NCBI RefSeq assembly: GCF_001895205.1
Contig: NZ_BDJF01000006.1
Location: forward strand, 383,581 to 447,580
Origin: Vibrio injensis
Lineage (GTDB): Bacteria > Pseudomonadota > Gammaproteobacteria > Enterobacterales > Vibrionaceae
Direction: 5' to 3'
DNA length: 64,000 nucleotides
Below the pieces are notes generated by a model. It made no database searches. It saw only the letters and a list, made by a program, of their open reading frames with translations, and was not told the origin of the DNA. Shown piece after piece: positions 8,621 through 19,099 of the stretch. Within the stretch, counting starts at the first letter, position 1. The number at the start of each line of letters is the position of its first letter. Position numbers and translations under genes: made by a program.

Positions 8621-10765
8621 TTAAGAAGCGGTTAACCTAGCCACTAAGCCACTGGCACGTTCCGTTTTTAACTGAATCCCACGCTTCATGGTGGATAAAT
8701 CACTAAATAACATTAAACGCTTTTTGGCGCGCGTTACGCCAGTGTAAATCAACTCACGCGTTAATATCGGACTAAAATCTGGCGGTAAAATCAGCAAGGT
8801 TAAGTCAAATTCACTGCCCTGCGATTTATGTATCGTCATGGCATAAGCCGTTTCATGTTCAGGTACTCGACTCGGTAAAATCGCCTTTACGCTACCATCG
8901 GGTAATTCAAAATAGACTTTCAAACGAGGTTCGGCTTCACTCTTGTCCAGTATGCATAAACCAATATCGCCATTGTATAACCCTAAGCTGTGATCGTTAC
9001 GAGTGACCATCACGGGTCGACCGTGATACCAAAGCTCATCTTGCACATCAATCAAGCGCCGCGCCGCCAGTGCTCGCTCAATACGTTGATTTAAGCCATT
9101 CACCCCAAAATCCCCTTCACGAACGGCGCACAACACGCGGCATTGATTGAAACACTCCAGCGCGGCTTTCGCTTGTTGCTCTTGAGTTTCTGTTGCCGGA
9201 CTAGCCATCGCCAGTTCAAGGCGCTGCAAATAGCGGCCATATTCCTCCACCAGCGTTTTCAGCATCTGGTTATAATTTTCACTGTTTAATGCATGATGCG
9301 AGATATCGCTATAATCGCGCTTGAACACCTCATCTACCGCGCTCGGTTGGCCGCGATTAATGGCTTTAGCCAATTGACCGATACCAGAGCGCACATCAAA
9401 ACGGTAACTTTTTTGCAGCATACATAAGCTGTCGGCAATCGGCGTGGCATTAACGGATGACAAAGCCAGTAGTCCTTCATAACCGGTTAGGGCGGCTAAT
9501 CGTTCACTGTGCTGGCGACGGTATCCTTGAACTAAAAACGAACAGATATCCCCCAACACCGCCCCTGCTTCCACAGACGCTAATTGATCTTTATCGCCTA
9601 ATAAAATTAATCGAGCGTGTTTGGGCAGTGCTTCGATCAGTTTTACCATCATAGGTAAATCGACCATCGACGCTTCATCGACAACCAAAATATCAAGGTG
9701 TAAAGGATTACGTTGATGATGACGAAATTCGACACTGTTCGGCATGGCTCCTAACAAACGATGCAAAGTGCTCGATTCGGTAGGAATGGCCGCTTTTAAC
9801 TCTGGCTCAACCGCTAATTCAGCCACCGCCTTACCAATTGATTCGGTTAAGCGCGCCGCCGCTTTACCGGTTGGAGCAACCAGCTTAATAGTGGGGATTT
9901 TATCCTCTTGATCGGCTTGAGCAATTAGCGCGGCGAGTAATTTGGTCACTGTGGTGGTTTTACCTGTGCCCGGTCCGCCAGAGATCACCGCAAAGCGCCG
10001 GGTCAATGCCACCGCCGCTGCCACTTTTTGCCAATTAATACAAACCGACTGTGGGATCAAAGCCTCTAAGCAAGTGAGATCTTTTACTTGACGGGCACCG
10101 CTAATAGCAGCATCAATCGTGTTCCAATCTAGTTGTTGTGGGTTGACGACATCCAGAAAATCACACACCACTTGTTGACGAGTTAATGAATTAGCGCTTG
10201 CTGGCAATGCTTGTAGCTCGGCCAACAGTCTATGATATTGACGAGCAAATAAGTTATCGAGTAAGGCTTTTAGCTTTTGGACATCAGTAGGCTTTAAGCT
10301 CATCGGTGATCCAAAGCTAAGTAAGCGCTCGGCTAAGGTCAACTCATAGTGCCAATAACGGTGTAAATACAGACGTTGACCATCAAACATTAACGGAACC
10401 GCTTCCCCTTGCTGACCAACCAAATCAGAAGCTTGTAGAACTTTTAGCCAGTCTACGGCTTGTAACTGCTGATTGACGTGCAGCGCCGCATCGCCAAATA
10501 AACCTAACTTGGCACTAAAATCAGCCGCGGTCAGTAGCAAGGGCTCAGAAGCCGTCGGGTTTTCACGCCATAAGGGTAAACAAATATGTCCCTTAGCCAG
10601 CTCCACACTGACCACTCCGGCAATAAAACCCAGCACTTGGCTATCTTGTGCACCTAATTGAGCTTGGCTCTTTTCAGCAATAAAACGGCCAAATTGATAA
10701 TCCAGTTGCCGTACTGTGCCTTGTTGTGCCAACTGCCGTAGTGTGTAGAGCAAAGAGTCACTCAT
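8621..10765 (-). CDS. recD: Exodeoxyribonuclease V alpha subunit RecD
   Basis: RecD is the 5'-3' helicase motor of RecBCD, which resects double-strand breaks and degrades foreign linear DNA. The Walker A motif GGPGTGKT is at residues 263-270, the Walker B/DEAS motif in VVDEASMVDL, and the C-terminal UvrD-like motif in AMTIHKSQGSEFD. At 714 residues the length is typical. Its ATG overlaps the recB stop by four bases (ATGA), indicating translational coupling and a fixed subunit ratio. Confidence 0.96.
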   Translation of the reverse strand: MSDSLLYTLRQLAQQGTVRQLDYQFGRFIAEKSQAQLGAQDSQVLGFIAGVVSVELAKGHICLPLWRENPTASEPLLLTAADFSAKLGLFGDAALHVNQQLQAVDWLKVLQASDLVGQQGEAVPLMFDGQRLYLHRYWHYELTLAERLLSFGSPMSLKPTDVQKLKALLDNLFARQYHRLLAELQALPASANSLTRQQVVCDFLDVVNPQQLDWNTIDAAISGARQVKDLTCLEALIPQSVCINWQKVAAAVALTRRFAVISGGPGTGKTTTVTKLLAALIAQADQEDKIPTIKLVAPTGKAAARLTESIGKAVAELAVEPELKAAIPTESSTLHRLLGAMPNSVEFRHHQRNPLHLDILVVDEASMVDLPMMVKLIEALPKHARLILLGDKDQLASVEAGAVLGDICSFLVQGYRRQHSERLAALTGYEGLLALSSVNATPIADSLCMLQKSYRFDVRSGIGQLAKAINRGQPSAVDEVFKRDYSDISHHALNSENYNQMLKTLVEEYGRYLQRLELAMASPATETQEQQAKAALECFNQCRVLCAVREGDFGVNGLNQRIERALAARRLIDVQDELWYHGRPVMVTRNDHSLGLYNGDIGLCILDKSEAEPRLKVYFELPDGSVKAILPSRVPEHETAYAMTIHKSQGSEFDLTLLILPPDFSPILTRELIYTGVTRAKKRLMLFSDLSTMKRGIQLKTERASGLVARLTAS

Positions 10766-13700
10766 AAATCTAACTCCATTTGTCCCACCTCTGTCGTGCG
10801 AGTTTCCAGTGTTTTACCATCAATTAATGCATCCATCTCGGTCAGTAATTCAAGGCTCGGCTTAGTAGAGAAAATACCGTGATCCGAATGACCATCAATA
10901 CCACGTAAAAACAGATAATACACACCACCAAAGTGACGCTGATAATCATAATCAACCAGGCGGCTACGTAAAAAACGATGCAGCGCTAGCGCGTAAAGTT
11001 GATATTGTAAATCGTAGCGGTGCTCTATCATCGCCGCTTTTAAACGTTCGCCATGATAAGCGCTGATCTCATCGCCCAAATGATTAGACTTCCAATCTAA
11101 TAAGTAATATTTACCTTGATGTTCAAACACTAAGTCAATAAACCCTTTGAGCATGCCTTGTACCGGATAAAAGCCGAGTTCGCTTGCTTTGGCAGATAAA
11201 GGATCATGACGCTGCACAACGCGATTGAGGCTCGGTGCGCTCAACACCTCAATCGGCAAAAGAAATTCCATTTCCACCAAACGTTGACTGGCATTTTTTT
11301 GATTTAAGCGTAATGCCTTACCATCGAGCGGGGTGGCTAAAACGGTATCCACCAACTGCTGCAACACAGGTAACCATTCCAGATCAATCTGCTCACGAGC
11401 CATGAGGTCGATGATTAAGCGTTGATTATCATCACTGCTGGCCGGTTGGGTAAATTCCACCACTTCAAACAAACTGTGCAAAAACGTTCCCGGCGCAGCA
11501 CCACGCGGAAAACTAAAAATCGACCGTTCCGCGTTCGTCAACGGTGTGAGCCTCTGCTCATCGGCGGAATCAATATCAAAGCCTGCCACTTCCAAACTTG
11601 GTTCATGGTGAGCCGCTTTACTCGATTGCTTAACTAAACCAGAATAACTCGTCACCCGCCAATGACGATCAATATGACTTTGTAACGTGCGCGCGCTCAG
11701 TATCTCACTCTCTTTATCCATCACAGTGAAGACTTCTGCTCGCGCTGCTGGCGGCTCGCTAACAGTCACCTCAGCGTTACTTTGCGCATCGAGAGCCAAA
11801 CGTAAATCGGCGATGCCTCCTGCCTGACCTTTTTGCAATAAATAACCAATGGCACTTAAATGAACCCCTGTCGGCTCTTTGCTCGACTGACCATTGCGCA
11901 GCGGCGCGATACCGATAAAACAGCCATAGACCGCACGCGTCAAGGCAACATAAATCAAACGCAGATCTTCTGCCAAGCGCTCTTTATCGGCTTGTTCAAG
12001 GGCGGCTTCACTGTCAGTGATATCGAGTATGGTTTGATCCTTTGCTGAGTCGTAGTATTTCGCTTCATTGGCTTTGCGATAGCTGGTCACGAAAGGTAAA
12101 AAGACCAAATTATACTCAAGGCCTTTCGACTTATGGATAGTAACAATTTGCACCAAGTTTTGTTCTGATTCCAAACGTTGGATCTGATCATCTTGACCCC
12201 CTAAACCATGCAGTGCATCGCTGATCCCCTGAGCTAACCAACGTAATAAGCCATGATCACTATCGATCTCTTGCCGAGCTTGCTGCAGCAACTCACCGAT
12301 GTGCATAAAATCGGTGAGCAGACGCTCACCATTAGGCTCTGCTAACCAACGCTCCGCAATGTGTCGCTTGCTCATAACATTACGCAGCATAGGCAATACA
12401 CCACGCTCCGCCCATAATTGACGATAGCCTTTGAACTCGTTAAGTACCTTATCCCAAACGATTTCATTGTTGTTTAACTCATCCAAACTCAGCGCATCCA
12501 GAGCAAATAAGGGCGATGCTAAACACGCGCGTAACGCCCGCTCATCGTCAGGGGTGATCACCGCTTGTAATAAGCGCTGCATATCTAACGCGACATCGCT
12601 ACTAAGCACGCTATCTCGATTGGAAAGGTAAACGCTGGCAATGCCTTGCTCAGCAAGGGCTTGTTTGATCATCCGCCCTTCGCTGCCAGTGCGAACCAAC
12701 ACCGCAATATCACCAGCCTGAATCAGCTTTTGCCCATGCGCGGTTTTAAAATACGCTTGCTGATGCTGTGCGGCGGTTAAAATAGCTTGGATCTGACTTG
12801 CACACGCCTTAGCCATGCAGGATAAGTATTCCGTTTTTGGGATTGGTTTATCGGCCTCTTGCAGCCAATAGGTTAAGGCTGGTTGGCTGTGACCGTTGAG
12901 TAGCCATTGTCGCTTATCGGCGTTCGGGCTAGCGGCAACTGGCAAAAACGGAATGTCTTGATCATACATAAAAGGGCTAGTTGATGAGCTAAATAACTGG
13001 TTAACTGCGCTCACCATTTGTGCGCTAGAACGCCAGTTAGTGCCTAAGGTGTAATGGGCACTCACCTGCTGACGAGCTTTGATGTAGGTAAAGATATCCG
13101 CGCCCCGAAAGCCATAAATCGCCTGTTTCGGATCGCCAATCATTAATAAGCCACATTCGGCTTGTGGCAAATAGATGCGACTAAAAATGCTGTATTGCAG
13201 CGGATCGGTATCTTGAAACTCATCGATCATCGCCACCGGATATAATTGGCGAATTCGCTCGGTTAATTGTCCTGATTCATCTTGATCAATCGCCGCTGAC
13301 AGTTGAGTTAACAGATCATCAAACGATAACCATTGCTTCTGCGCTTTGGCCTTCGCTAAGCGATGGCGACAATGGGCAATCGCATGAGCCAGCAACGGCG
13401 CATATAAGTCATTCGGCTGAGATAAAAAATCTTCAATCATGACAAACAAAGCATGCTGGGGTGGATTGCCCTTTTTCGATTTAGCGTTTAAGCCAGTTTG
13501 CGTGAATTCCGTTAGCTCATCGGGTAACAGCAATTGATGAGAGGTTTGATGCGCCCACTGAGTTAAAAAATCGACCCGCTTGAGCAGTGCTTTTTTCGTT
13601 GCGGCGTGCAAATCTGAGCCTTCAATACAAGGCGTGATATCTTGATGATGTTGCAACCATTGCTGCTTTAACTCCGCCACTCGAGCTAGGCACGTTTGAT

Positions 13701-14376
13701 GCAGTGCGCTTAATTCTCCCTCCATCGCCTGAACCGATAAACTCAAGGGAGAGCCCGTTAAGTAGCCGCCAATTTTTTCTAATAACGCCTGTGGGGACGG
13801 CCATAAACGACGAACTTCCGCCGCCAACTCAAGCGACAATGGATAAAACTGGCGACGCCAATAATCGGCGACCACTTGCGCCTTTAAATCACTTTCATTG
13901 GTGATAAATTCATGGTTGAAACGGCTCCCTGATTCAAATGCATTTTGCGTCAGCATCCGCTGGCAAAAGCCGTGAATGGTGTACACCGCCGCTTCATCCA
14001 TTTGTCGTTCAGCTTGCAACAAAACCTTGGCTGCCAAAATGTGATCGTCATAATCAGCCAACAGACCTTGAATGACAGGATCATCACTAGAGCCGCGCAA
14101 AAAAGCCAGTCGCGCTAGATGAATACGCTGACGAATACGATCGCGTAATTCTGCCGTGGCTGCTTCCGTAAACGTCACCACCAAAATTTGATCTACCGTC
14201 AGTGGCGTTGGGTGGCGAGTAGTGGCATCGCCATGCCCAAGCAATAAGCGTAAATATAAACCTGCAATGGTAAAGGTTTTTCCAGTGCCCGCTGACGCTT
14301 CAATCAATCGCGCGCCATGCAGTGGAAAAGTAAGGGGATCTAACGGTGTGACGACCGCTGACGATGTGCTACTCAT
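10762..14376 (-). CDS. recB: Exodeoxyribonuclease V beta subunit RecB
   Basis: RecB supplies the 3'-5' helicase and the single nuclease domain of RecBCD. The Walker A motif ASAGTGKT is at residues 27-34. Other superfamily 1 motifs follow: DEFQDTDP, GDPKQAIYGFRGAD and VTIHKSKGLEY. Near the C-terminus the nuclease site is visible (GFIDLVF, then LLDWKSN), supplying the aspartates and lysine that bind metal. The 1204-residue length is standard. It lies 96 bases after recC and overlaps recD. Unlike in E. coli, there is no ptrA protease gene between recC and recB. Confidence 0.97.
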   Translation of the reverse strand: MSSTSSAVVTPLDPLTFPLHGARLIEASAGTGKTFTIAGLYLRLLLGHGDATTRHPTPLTVDQILVVTFTEAATAELRDRIRQRIHLARLAFLRGSSDDPVIQGLLADYDDHILAAKVLLQAERQMDEAAVYTIHGFCQRMLTQNAFESGSRFNHEFITNESDLKAQVVADYWRRQFYPLSLELAAEVRRLWPSPQALLEKIGGYLTGSPLSLSVQAMEGELSALHQTCLARVAELKQQWLQHHQDITPCIEGSDLHAATKKALLKRVDFLTQWAHQTSHQLLLPDELTEFTQTGLNAKSKKGNPPQHALFVMIEDFLSQPNDLYAPLLAHAIAHCRHRLAKAKAQKQWLSFDDLLTQLSAAIDQDESGQLTERIRQLYPVAMIDEFQDTDPLQYSIFSRIYLPQAECGLLMIGDPKQAIYGFRGADIFTYIKARQQVSAHYTLGTNWRSSAQMVSAVNQLFSSSTSPFMYDQDIPFLPVAASPNADKRQWLLNGHSQPALTYWLQEADKPIPKTEYLSCMAKACASQIQAILTAAQHQQAYFKTAHGQKLIQAGDIAVLVRTGSEGRMIKQALAEQGIASVYLSNRDSVLSSDVALDMQRLLQAVITPDDERALRACLASPLFALDALSLDELNNNEIVWDKVLNEFKGYRQLWAERGVLPMLRNVMSKRHIAERWLAEPNGERLLTDFMHIGELLQQARQEIDSDHGLLRWLAQGISDALHGLGGQDDQIQRLESEQNLVQIVTIHKSKGLEYNLVFLPFVTSYRKANEAKYYDSAKDQTILDITDSEAALEQADKERLAEDLRLIYVALTRAVYGCFIGIAPLRNGQSSKEPTGVHLSAIGYLLQKGQAGGIADLRLALDAQSNAEVTVSEPPAARAEVFTVMDKESEILSARTLQSHIDRHWRVTSYSGLVKQSSKAAHHEPSLEVAGFDIDSADEQRLTPLTNAERSIFSFPRGAAPGTFLHSLFEVVEFTQPASSDDNQRLIIDLMAREQIDLEWLPVLQQLVDTVLATPLDGKALRLNQKNASQRLVEMEFLLPIEVLSAPSLNRVVQRHDPLSAKASELGFYPVQGMLKGFIDLVFEHQGKYYLLDWKSNHLGDEISAYHGERLKAAMIEHRYDLQYQLYALALHRFLRSRLVDYDYQRHFGGVYYLFLRGIDGHSDHGIFSTKPSLELLTEMDALIDGKTLETRTTEVGQMELDL

Positions 14377-14472
14377 AAGTCATTAACCTTTGAATGCTCT
14401 TGTGTGTCAAAGCACACCGATATAAGACTAAGCGCAAATGCTAATAATCTGGCGTTAATTTTGCTCATCGCA

Positions 14473-17400
14473 TCAAGACTCCATTTCAGTCATGGATTGC
14501 GCGGCCAACCTTGGCGCTTGAAGCACCAGACTGGCGAGAAGGCGAACTTGCTCTGCAAGCGGCTCATCCCACTGTGGCCAAATACGAGCAATGTATACAT
14601 TGCTACCTTCACCATGACTCATGTAACTATCGTTGAAACTATCGGCCATTTTTTTCAATGCTTTCTCGCTATCTTCGTGCCATTGACCACGGTTAAATCC
14701 AGCTTCAATACTGGCTAATGCCGTTTTCGGAAAATACGCTAATGGCTCATTCATGCCTTGATAAAACAAGCGCACTAATTCAGCCAGTAATGCTTGCGCT
14801 TGCTGTTGATTTATCGCTGGATAGCGCCAATGTTGTACTCCCTGTTTACGATCGTAACCAATCAGATGCGTTGCCGCCTGACTCCCCATTGCCGCAAGGG
14901 CGAGATGATCGATCCATGCCGCGAGGTAGTCCTGAGCTCGAACCGCCCCACTGCGATAACGCACTAAACCCGATTGATAATATTTGGTCAGCCATCCAGT
15001 TAAATGGACGGTTTTGCCCTCGCCCCATGGCTGCAGACGCAAATTGACTTCTTGATCTTCAAGGGGGTAATGACACAGAAACTCGATCTTTGCAGCCAAT
15101 TCTTGAGCTTGAACTCGGTTCGTTTCAAATTCCAGTTCACCAAACGCACCAATCGGTAATTTACCCTGTGCACGTTGCTCGCTAAAAAAGCGGCTCAGTG
15201 CTTGAGCGTCATTTGGCTGTGTCAAAACGATATCAAGCAGTTGATCGCGCAGCTGATAACTCTCTAAGCCGTTTAAAGCAAAAGGTTCTTCATCTTCCAT
15301 CACCGATTGCGGTGGCTCAAAAGAGACTTTCAAACGGCGATTAAAAAAGTACTGAACAGGTAAGCGCCAAAAACGCTGTAACTCCACCAGATCTAGGCTC
15401 AAAGGAAAGGTAGCATCGAGTAAATAATCCGTTAACGCACGATTAAATTCACTCCGCGCCTGCCCTTGCCGATTGGCCGCTGGTAACCACTCTTTCGCGT
15501 AACTAGCAGGCGAAGCTAAAAACGCTTGTGAGCTAAACGGTACCATGGCATGAAGATGAGTTAACGCTCGGCTTAATCGCTCCGCTGACTGATCGCTCGT
15601 TAATGACTGATCCCCTTGTAGGCAATAGTTTAACTGACAATACTCCAGCAACTCGGCCACTAACACCGAAGGGACTCGTTCAGTATTGTCTTGAATTGAG
15701 CGACCAACGTAACTGATGTAGAGGGTTTGCTGCGCCGAAAGTAGCGCTTCCAAAAATAGGTAGCGATCATCATCTCGCCGTGAACGATCTCCCGTTCGCG
15801 GACGTGTATTCATCAAGTCGAAATTGTCTTTGGCCATGGTACGCGGATAAACACCATCATTCATACCTAACAAACAGACGGTTTTAAAAGGGATCGAACG
15901 CATTGGCATTAAAGTACAAAAGTTCACTTGCCCAGCCAAGAAGCGTTGACTCACTCGTGTCGCCAACAATTTATTATCAAGATAATCAATGATAATCGTC
16001 GCCGCCAAAGCTTGATCGTATTTGGCGTCCAGCAGCTGATCTTGTAATTGTGCTAGCGTATCGCGAATCGATTTCAGCGCCAGTTCACCATCAATATCGA
16101 CTTGGAAAAAATCATCCAACAAATGCCCCAGCAGGCTGCGCCACTGTTCGATGGTTTGAGTGTCAGCCAAACGTGCACGATAGTGGCTGATTTGCTGAAT
16201 GAAATGGGCCAATTTCCCCGCCAACTCAGCGTTTAATCCCTGCACTTCGTTATAAGGTGCTAAGCCATATTCACCTTGCGCAAACAAGCCTGCCGAAGCG
16301 GGCATCGCATAGCCTAGTAACATGCGCTCAATACCAAACTGCCACGTATTTTGCTCGGTTGCTGGTAGCTCAAATTGCTCGGCGGTATGAGCATTCAGCC
16401 CCCAGCGGATCCCCGCGGCTTCAACCCACAACTTAGCTTGCGCAAACTCTTGCTCATTAACCGCAAACTTCGCCATTATCGCTGGTGTTTCCAGTAATTC
16501 GAGTAACTCAGAGGCTAAACAACGCGACTCAGGTAAGCGAACCAACTGCATAAAGGCCTTTAATATCGGGCTTTCTTGATCCGCCGTGCGGTCAGAAATC
16601 GAATAAGGAATAAAGCGCTCCCCCGGTACATTACCAAACACCGCCGCAATCGCTGGGCTGTAAGCGTTAATATCCGGTACCATGACAATAATATCACGCG
16701 GCTTGAGATCAGGGTCAGCATCAAACATCGCCAACAATTGATCATGCAATACCTCCACTTCTCGCATTGGGCTATGACACACATGCAAGGTCAGTGAAGC
16801 ATCATCGCTCGCAATCCATTGTTTGTGCTGACTGCTGTCTAATTGCTGCTCATCTTGATGCTCTTCTAAATGCAAAATATCCGCTTGCAGATGATGCAAT
16901 AAACTATCGCGCGGCGGTGCCATAAACAGCTCTAACTCTTCGCAATCGAGTAACGACAATAAATAAAGATTATCGCGCCCCAATTTGCCCATCGAGGCTA
17001 ACAAGTTATTGCCCACTGACGCTTCATTGTGCAGCTCATCAGCCAAGTTGGCTTCTATACCACCTTTCAGTGGCGAGCGCTGACCAGCCAGTTGAATCTC
17101 ATTATTTTGTAGCGCCAGCATTTTGCGCTGGCGGCTCTCCAGTTTGGCCAAGGTTTTTCGATCGCGAATATCCCCCCAATAATGCTGGCAAGGGTTAGTA
17201 AACATTAAGTGCACATCAATGTGTTCACCGAGTGCTCGTAGCGCATCCAAATAGCGTGGCGGTAAGGAGGAAATACCAAAAATAAACAATCGCTTGGGAA
17301 GCAGACTGATGTCCAACACACCACTGGCTAAGTGCTCAATAAAGCGCTGATACAAATTGGCGCGATGATAGTGAGATTGACCTTGCTGGAGGGTATCTTG

Positions 17401-17919
17401 ATATAGGGCTTGCCATAATATCGCTTGCCAAGGATGCTCGTCATCGAGCTCTTTAACTTCCTCTCCCGCTTCCCATTGAGCGATCCAATCTGGGCGATAC
17501 ACTAAATAACCATCGAAAATATCGGCAATTTTTTCCGCCAGTTGATAGAGCTTAGAATGGTCTTCATCTTGCTCTAGATAGCGTTCTAACGCCGCGAACT
17601 GTGGATGAGAGAGCAGAGTTGGTAACAAGCGCATCAGTTTCCAAGTCATCGCCTCTTTATTGAAAGCGCTGCGCTTTGGCACCTCAGGTAAAATTTGGGT
17701 GAACATCTCCCAAATAAAACTGGCGGGTAATGGAAACTCAAGATTCGCCGCAATGCCAATTTCTTTGGCTAACGCCATCTTCAGCCATTGTGACATGCCT
17801 GAGCTTTGTACCAGGATTTTTTCTTTGTCAAACGGGTGCGCTAACGGGTCGTTTTTGATCAACTGAACTAACAGCGTTTTGAGGATTTCAACGTTATTCG
17901 AATGATAAACGGTAAACAC
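14473..17919 (-). CDS. recC: Exodeoxyribonuclease V gamma subunit RecC
   Basis: RecC is the scaffold and Chi-recognition subunit of RecBCD. The N-terminus (VYHSNNVEILKTLLVQLI) and the segments SSGMSQWLK, LFIFGISSLPPRYL and LLGMNDGVYPR are characteristic of the family; it keeps the helicase and nuclease folds without their active sites. It is 1148 residues long and is the first gene of the recC-recB-recD run. The start is the ATG at 17919, which gives the conserved N-terminus. Confidence 0.96.
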   Translation of the reverse strand: MFTVYHSNNVEILKTLLVQLIKNDPLAHPFDKEKILVQSSGMSQWLKMALAKEIGIAANLEFPLPASFIWEMFTQILPEVPKRSAFNKEAMTWKLMRLLPTLLSHPQFAALERYLEQDEDHSKLYQLAEKIADIFDGYLVYRPDWIAQWEAGEEVKELDDEHPWQAILWQALYQDTLQQGQSHYHRANLYQRFIEHLASGVLDISLLPKRLFIFGISSLPPRYLDALRALGEHIDVHLMFTNPCQHYWGDIRDRKTLAKLESRQRKMLALQNNEIQLAGQRSPLKGGIEANLADELHNEASVGNNLLASMGKLGRDNLYLLSLLDCEELELFMAPPRDSLLHHLQADILHLEEHQDEQQLDSSQHKQWIASDDASLTLHVCHSPMREVEVLHDQLLAMFDADPDLKPRDIIVMVPDINAYSPAIAAVFGNVPGERFIPYSISDRTADQESPILKAFMQLVRLPESRCLASELLELLETPAIMAKFAVNEQEFAQAKLWVEAAGIRWGLNAHTAEQFELPATEQNTWQFGIERMLLGYAMPASAGLFAQGEYGLAPYNEVQGLNAELAGKLAHFIQQISHYRARLADTQTIEQWRSLLGHLLDDFFQVDIDGELALKSIRDTLAQLQDQLLDAKYDQALAATIIIDYLDNKLLATRVSQRFLAGQVNFCTLMPMRSIPFKTVCLLGMNDGVYPRTMAKDNFDLMNTRPRTGDRSRRDDDRYLFLEALLSAQQTLYISYVGRSIQDNTERVPSVLVAELLEYCQLNYCLQGDQSLTSDQSAERLSRALTHLHAMVPFSSQAFLASPASYAKEWLPAANRQGQARSEFNRALTDYLLDATFPLSLDLVELQRFWRLPVQYFFNRRLKVSFEPPQSVMEDEEPFALNGLESYQLRDQLLDIVLTQPNDAQALSRFFSEQRAQGKLPIGAFGELEFETNRVQAQELAAKIEFLCHYPLEDQEVNLRLQPWGEGKTVHLTGWLTKYYQSGLVRYRSGAVRAQDYLAAWIDHLALAAMGSQAATHLIGYDRKQGVQHWRYPAINQQQAQALLAELVRLFYQGMNEPLAYFPKTALASIEAGFNRGQWHEDSEKALKKMADSFNDSYMSHGEGSNVYIARIWPQWDEPLAEQVRLLASLVLQAPRLAAQSMTEMES

Positions 17920-18020
17920 AATACACTCACACTACTCTGCCCTTAATGAAGGTTCAGAGTAGCATAAGTGCTGTTAACTGGATAATTTTCCTAGGGTCTG
18001 TTACCCCTAATATAGGATGA

Positions 18021-18992
18021 TTATCTTGCCTGACCAGCCAATGAACGAGCTGGAAAATAGAACATCAGGTAACGTAGCGCTACGTATCCAACCACCACGG
18101 TGGCCATCATCAATTCAAAGCTGGCAAGGGCATGAACCTGCTGCACATAGTGAGGAGCGAGATTGACGCTTTCCATCCAATGGGCGGTTTTAAATAATGC
18201 AGTAGCACCAATCACCATCGGGAAAGTAAACGCGGCATAACCAGGGCTAAAAGGTAAACGCAGTAATTGAGTAAACGCGAGGTAAATAATCGCAGTCATT
18301 AATACCGCAATACCAAACAGTAAAGCAATGATCACCGGCGAAGGCTCAGTTGTCACTGTTAAATAGCCCGCTAAAGAGAGACTCGCTGGCGCTGCCAAAA
18401 TCGCCAAAGTGGGTTTAGCCGCATCGGGTACTTGATGGGTAAACATAAAACGGTAGATCATCATCGGTAGCATTACCGCATAGGCCAACATACCAAAGAT
18501 TAAGGTTGCATGAGCAATCGGAGCCAATAGCGGGTTACCAGAAAATGACACATCAGCCACAATGATCCCCACTGGTGGTACAAACCAGCTCGGCACCATA
18601 TGGTGCAATTCAAACGCTTTAGCACGATGATAAACAAAACTTACCAAGAAGATGACGTGCAATAGCACCGCCAACAACCACAATCCATCACCAAAGAGTG
18701 GTGAGAATTGGCCCACTGAATGAGACACGACCATGCACGCCATAGCAAAAGTGGGCACGACACTGCCTACCACAGGATGCGCCAAATCTTGGCGGAGTAA
18801 ATGATGATGTAAAAGAAACTTGAACGCTAAAATAATCAACAGCACACTGGCTAGCGCTGCGCCAAGCCACTGACCATAGCCTTGTAAATTGGCAAGGTTT
18901 TCCCAGCTCCAACCTAAACTGGCAATACCTAATGCCAATCCGGCCATGGGCGTTGGTGCTCCCATCACTTTTGTTTTTGCTGCTTGAATCAT
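18021..18992 (-). CDS. TDT-family (TehA/SLAC1-like) membrane transporter
   Basis: A 323-residue inner-membrane protein with about ten hydrophobic segments and the signature of the tellurite-resistance/dicarboxylate transporter family: the N-terminal PTPMAGLALGIASLGW and the C-terminal PFSPGYAAFTFPMVIGATALFK stretch. Homologues are anion channels or carriers (TehA, yeast malate permease, plant SLAC1); the substrate here cannot be told from sequence. It is transcribed divergently from a LysR-type regulator 107 bases away, which is the likely controller. A weak hairpin follows its stop at 17985-18015. Confidence 0.85.
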   Translation of the reverse strand: MIQAAKTKVMGAPTPMAGLALGIASLGWSWENLANLQGYGQWLGAALASVLLIILAFKFLLHHHLLRQDLAHPVVGSVVPTFAMACMVVSHSVGQFSPLFGDGLWLLAVLLHVIFLVSFVYHRAKAFELHHMVPSWFVPPVGIIVADVSFSGNPLLAPIAHATLIFGMLAYAVMLPMMIYRFMFTHQVPDAAKPTLAILAAPASLSLAGYLTVTTEPSPVIIALLFGIAVLMTAIIYLAFTQLLRLPFSPGYAAFTFPMVIGATALFKTAHWMESVNLAPHYVQQVHALASFELMMATVVVGYVALRYLMFYFPARSLAGQAR

Positions 18993-19099
18993 ACTGACCT
19001 CAACCCGGCTTATTATCGCAATACGCGCATGATACTCTTGCTTAATGTTTGAATATATCTGATTATTTATAACCTACGTTCAATAAAACTAAACAACCT

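Noticed and set aside
17985..18015. Hairpin after the TDT transporter gene as a terminator
   Set aside because: The stem is short (TAGGG/CCCTA) and the following bases are not a T-run; too weak to list.
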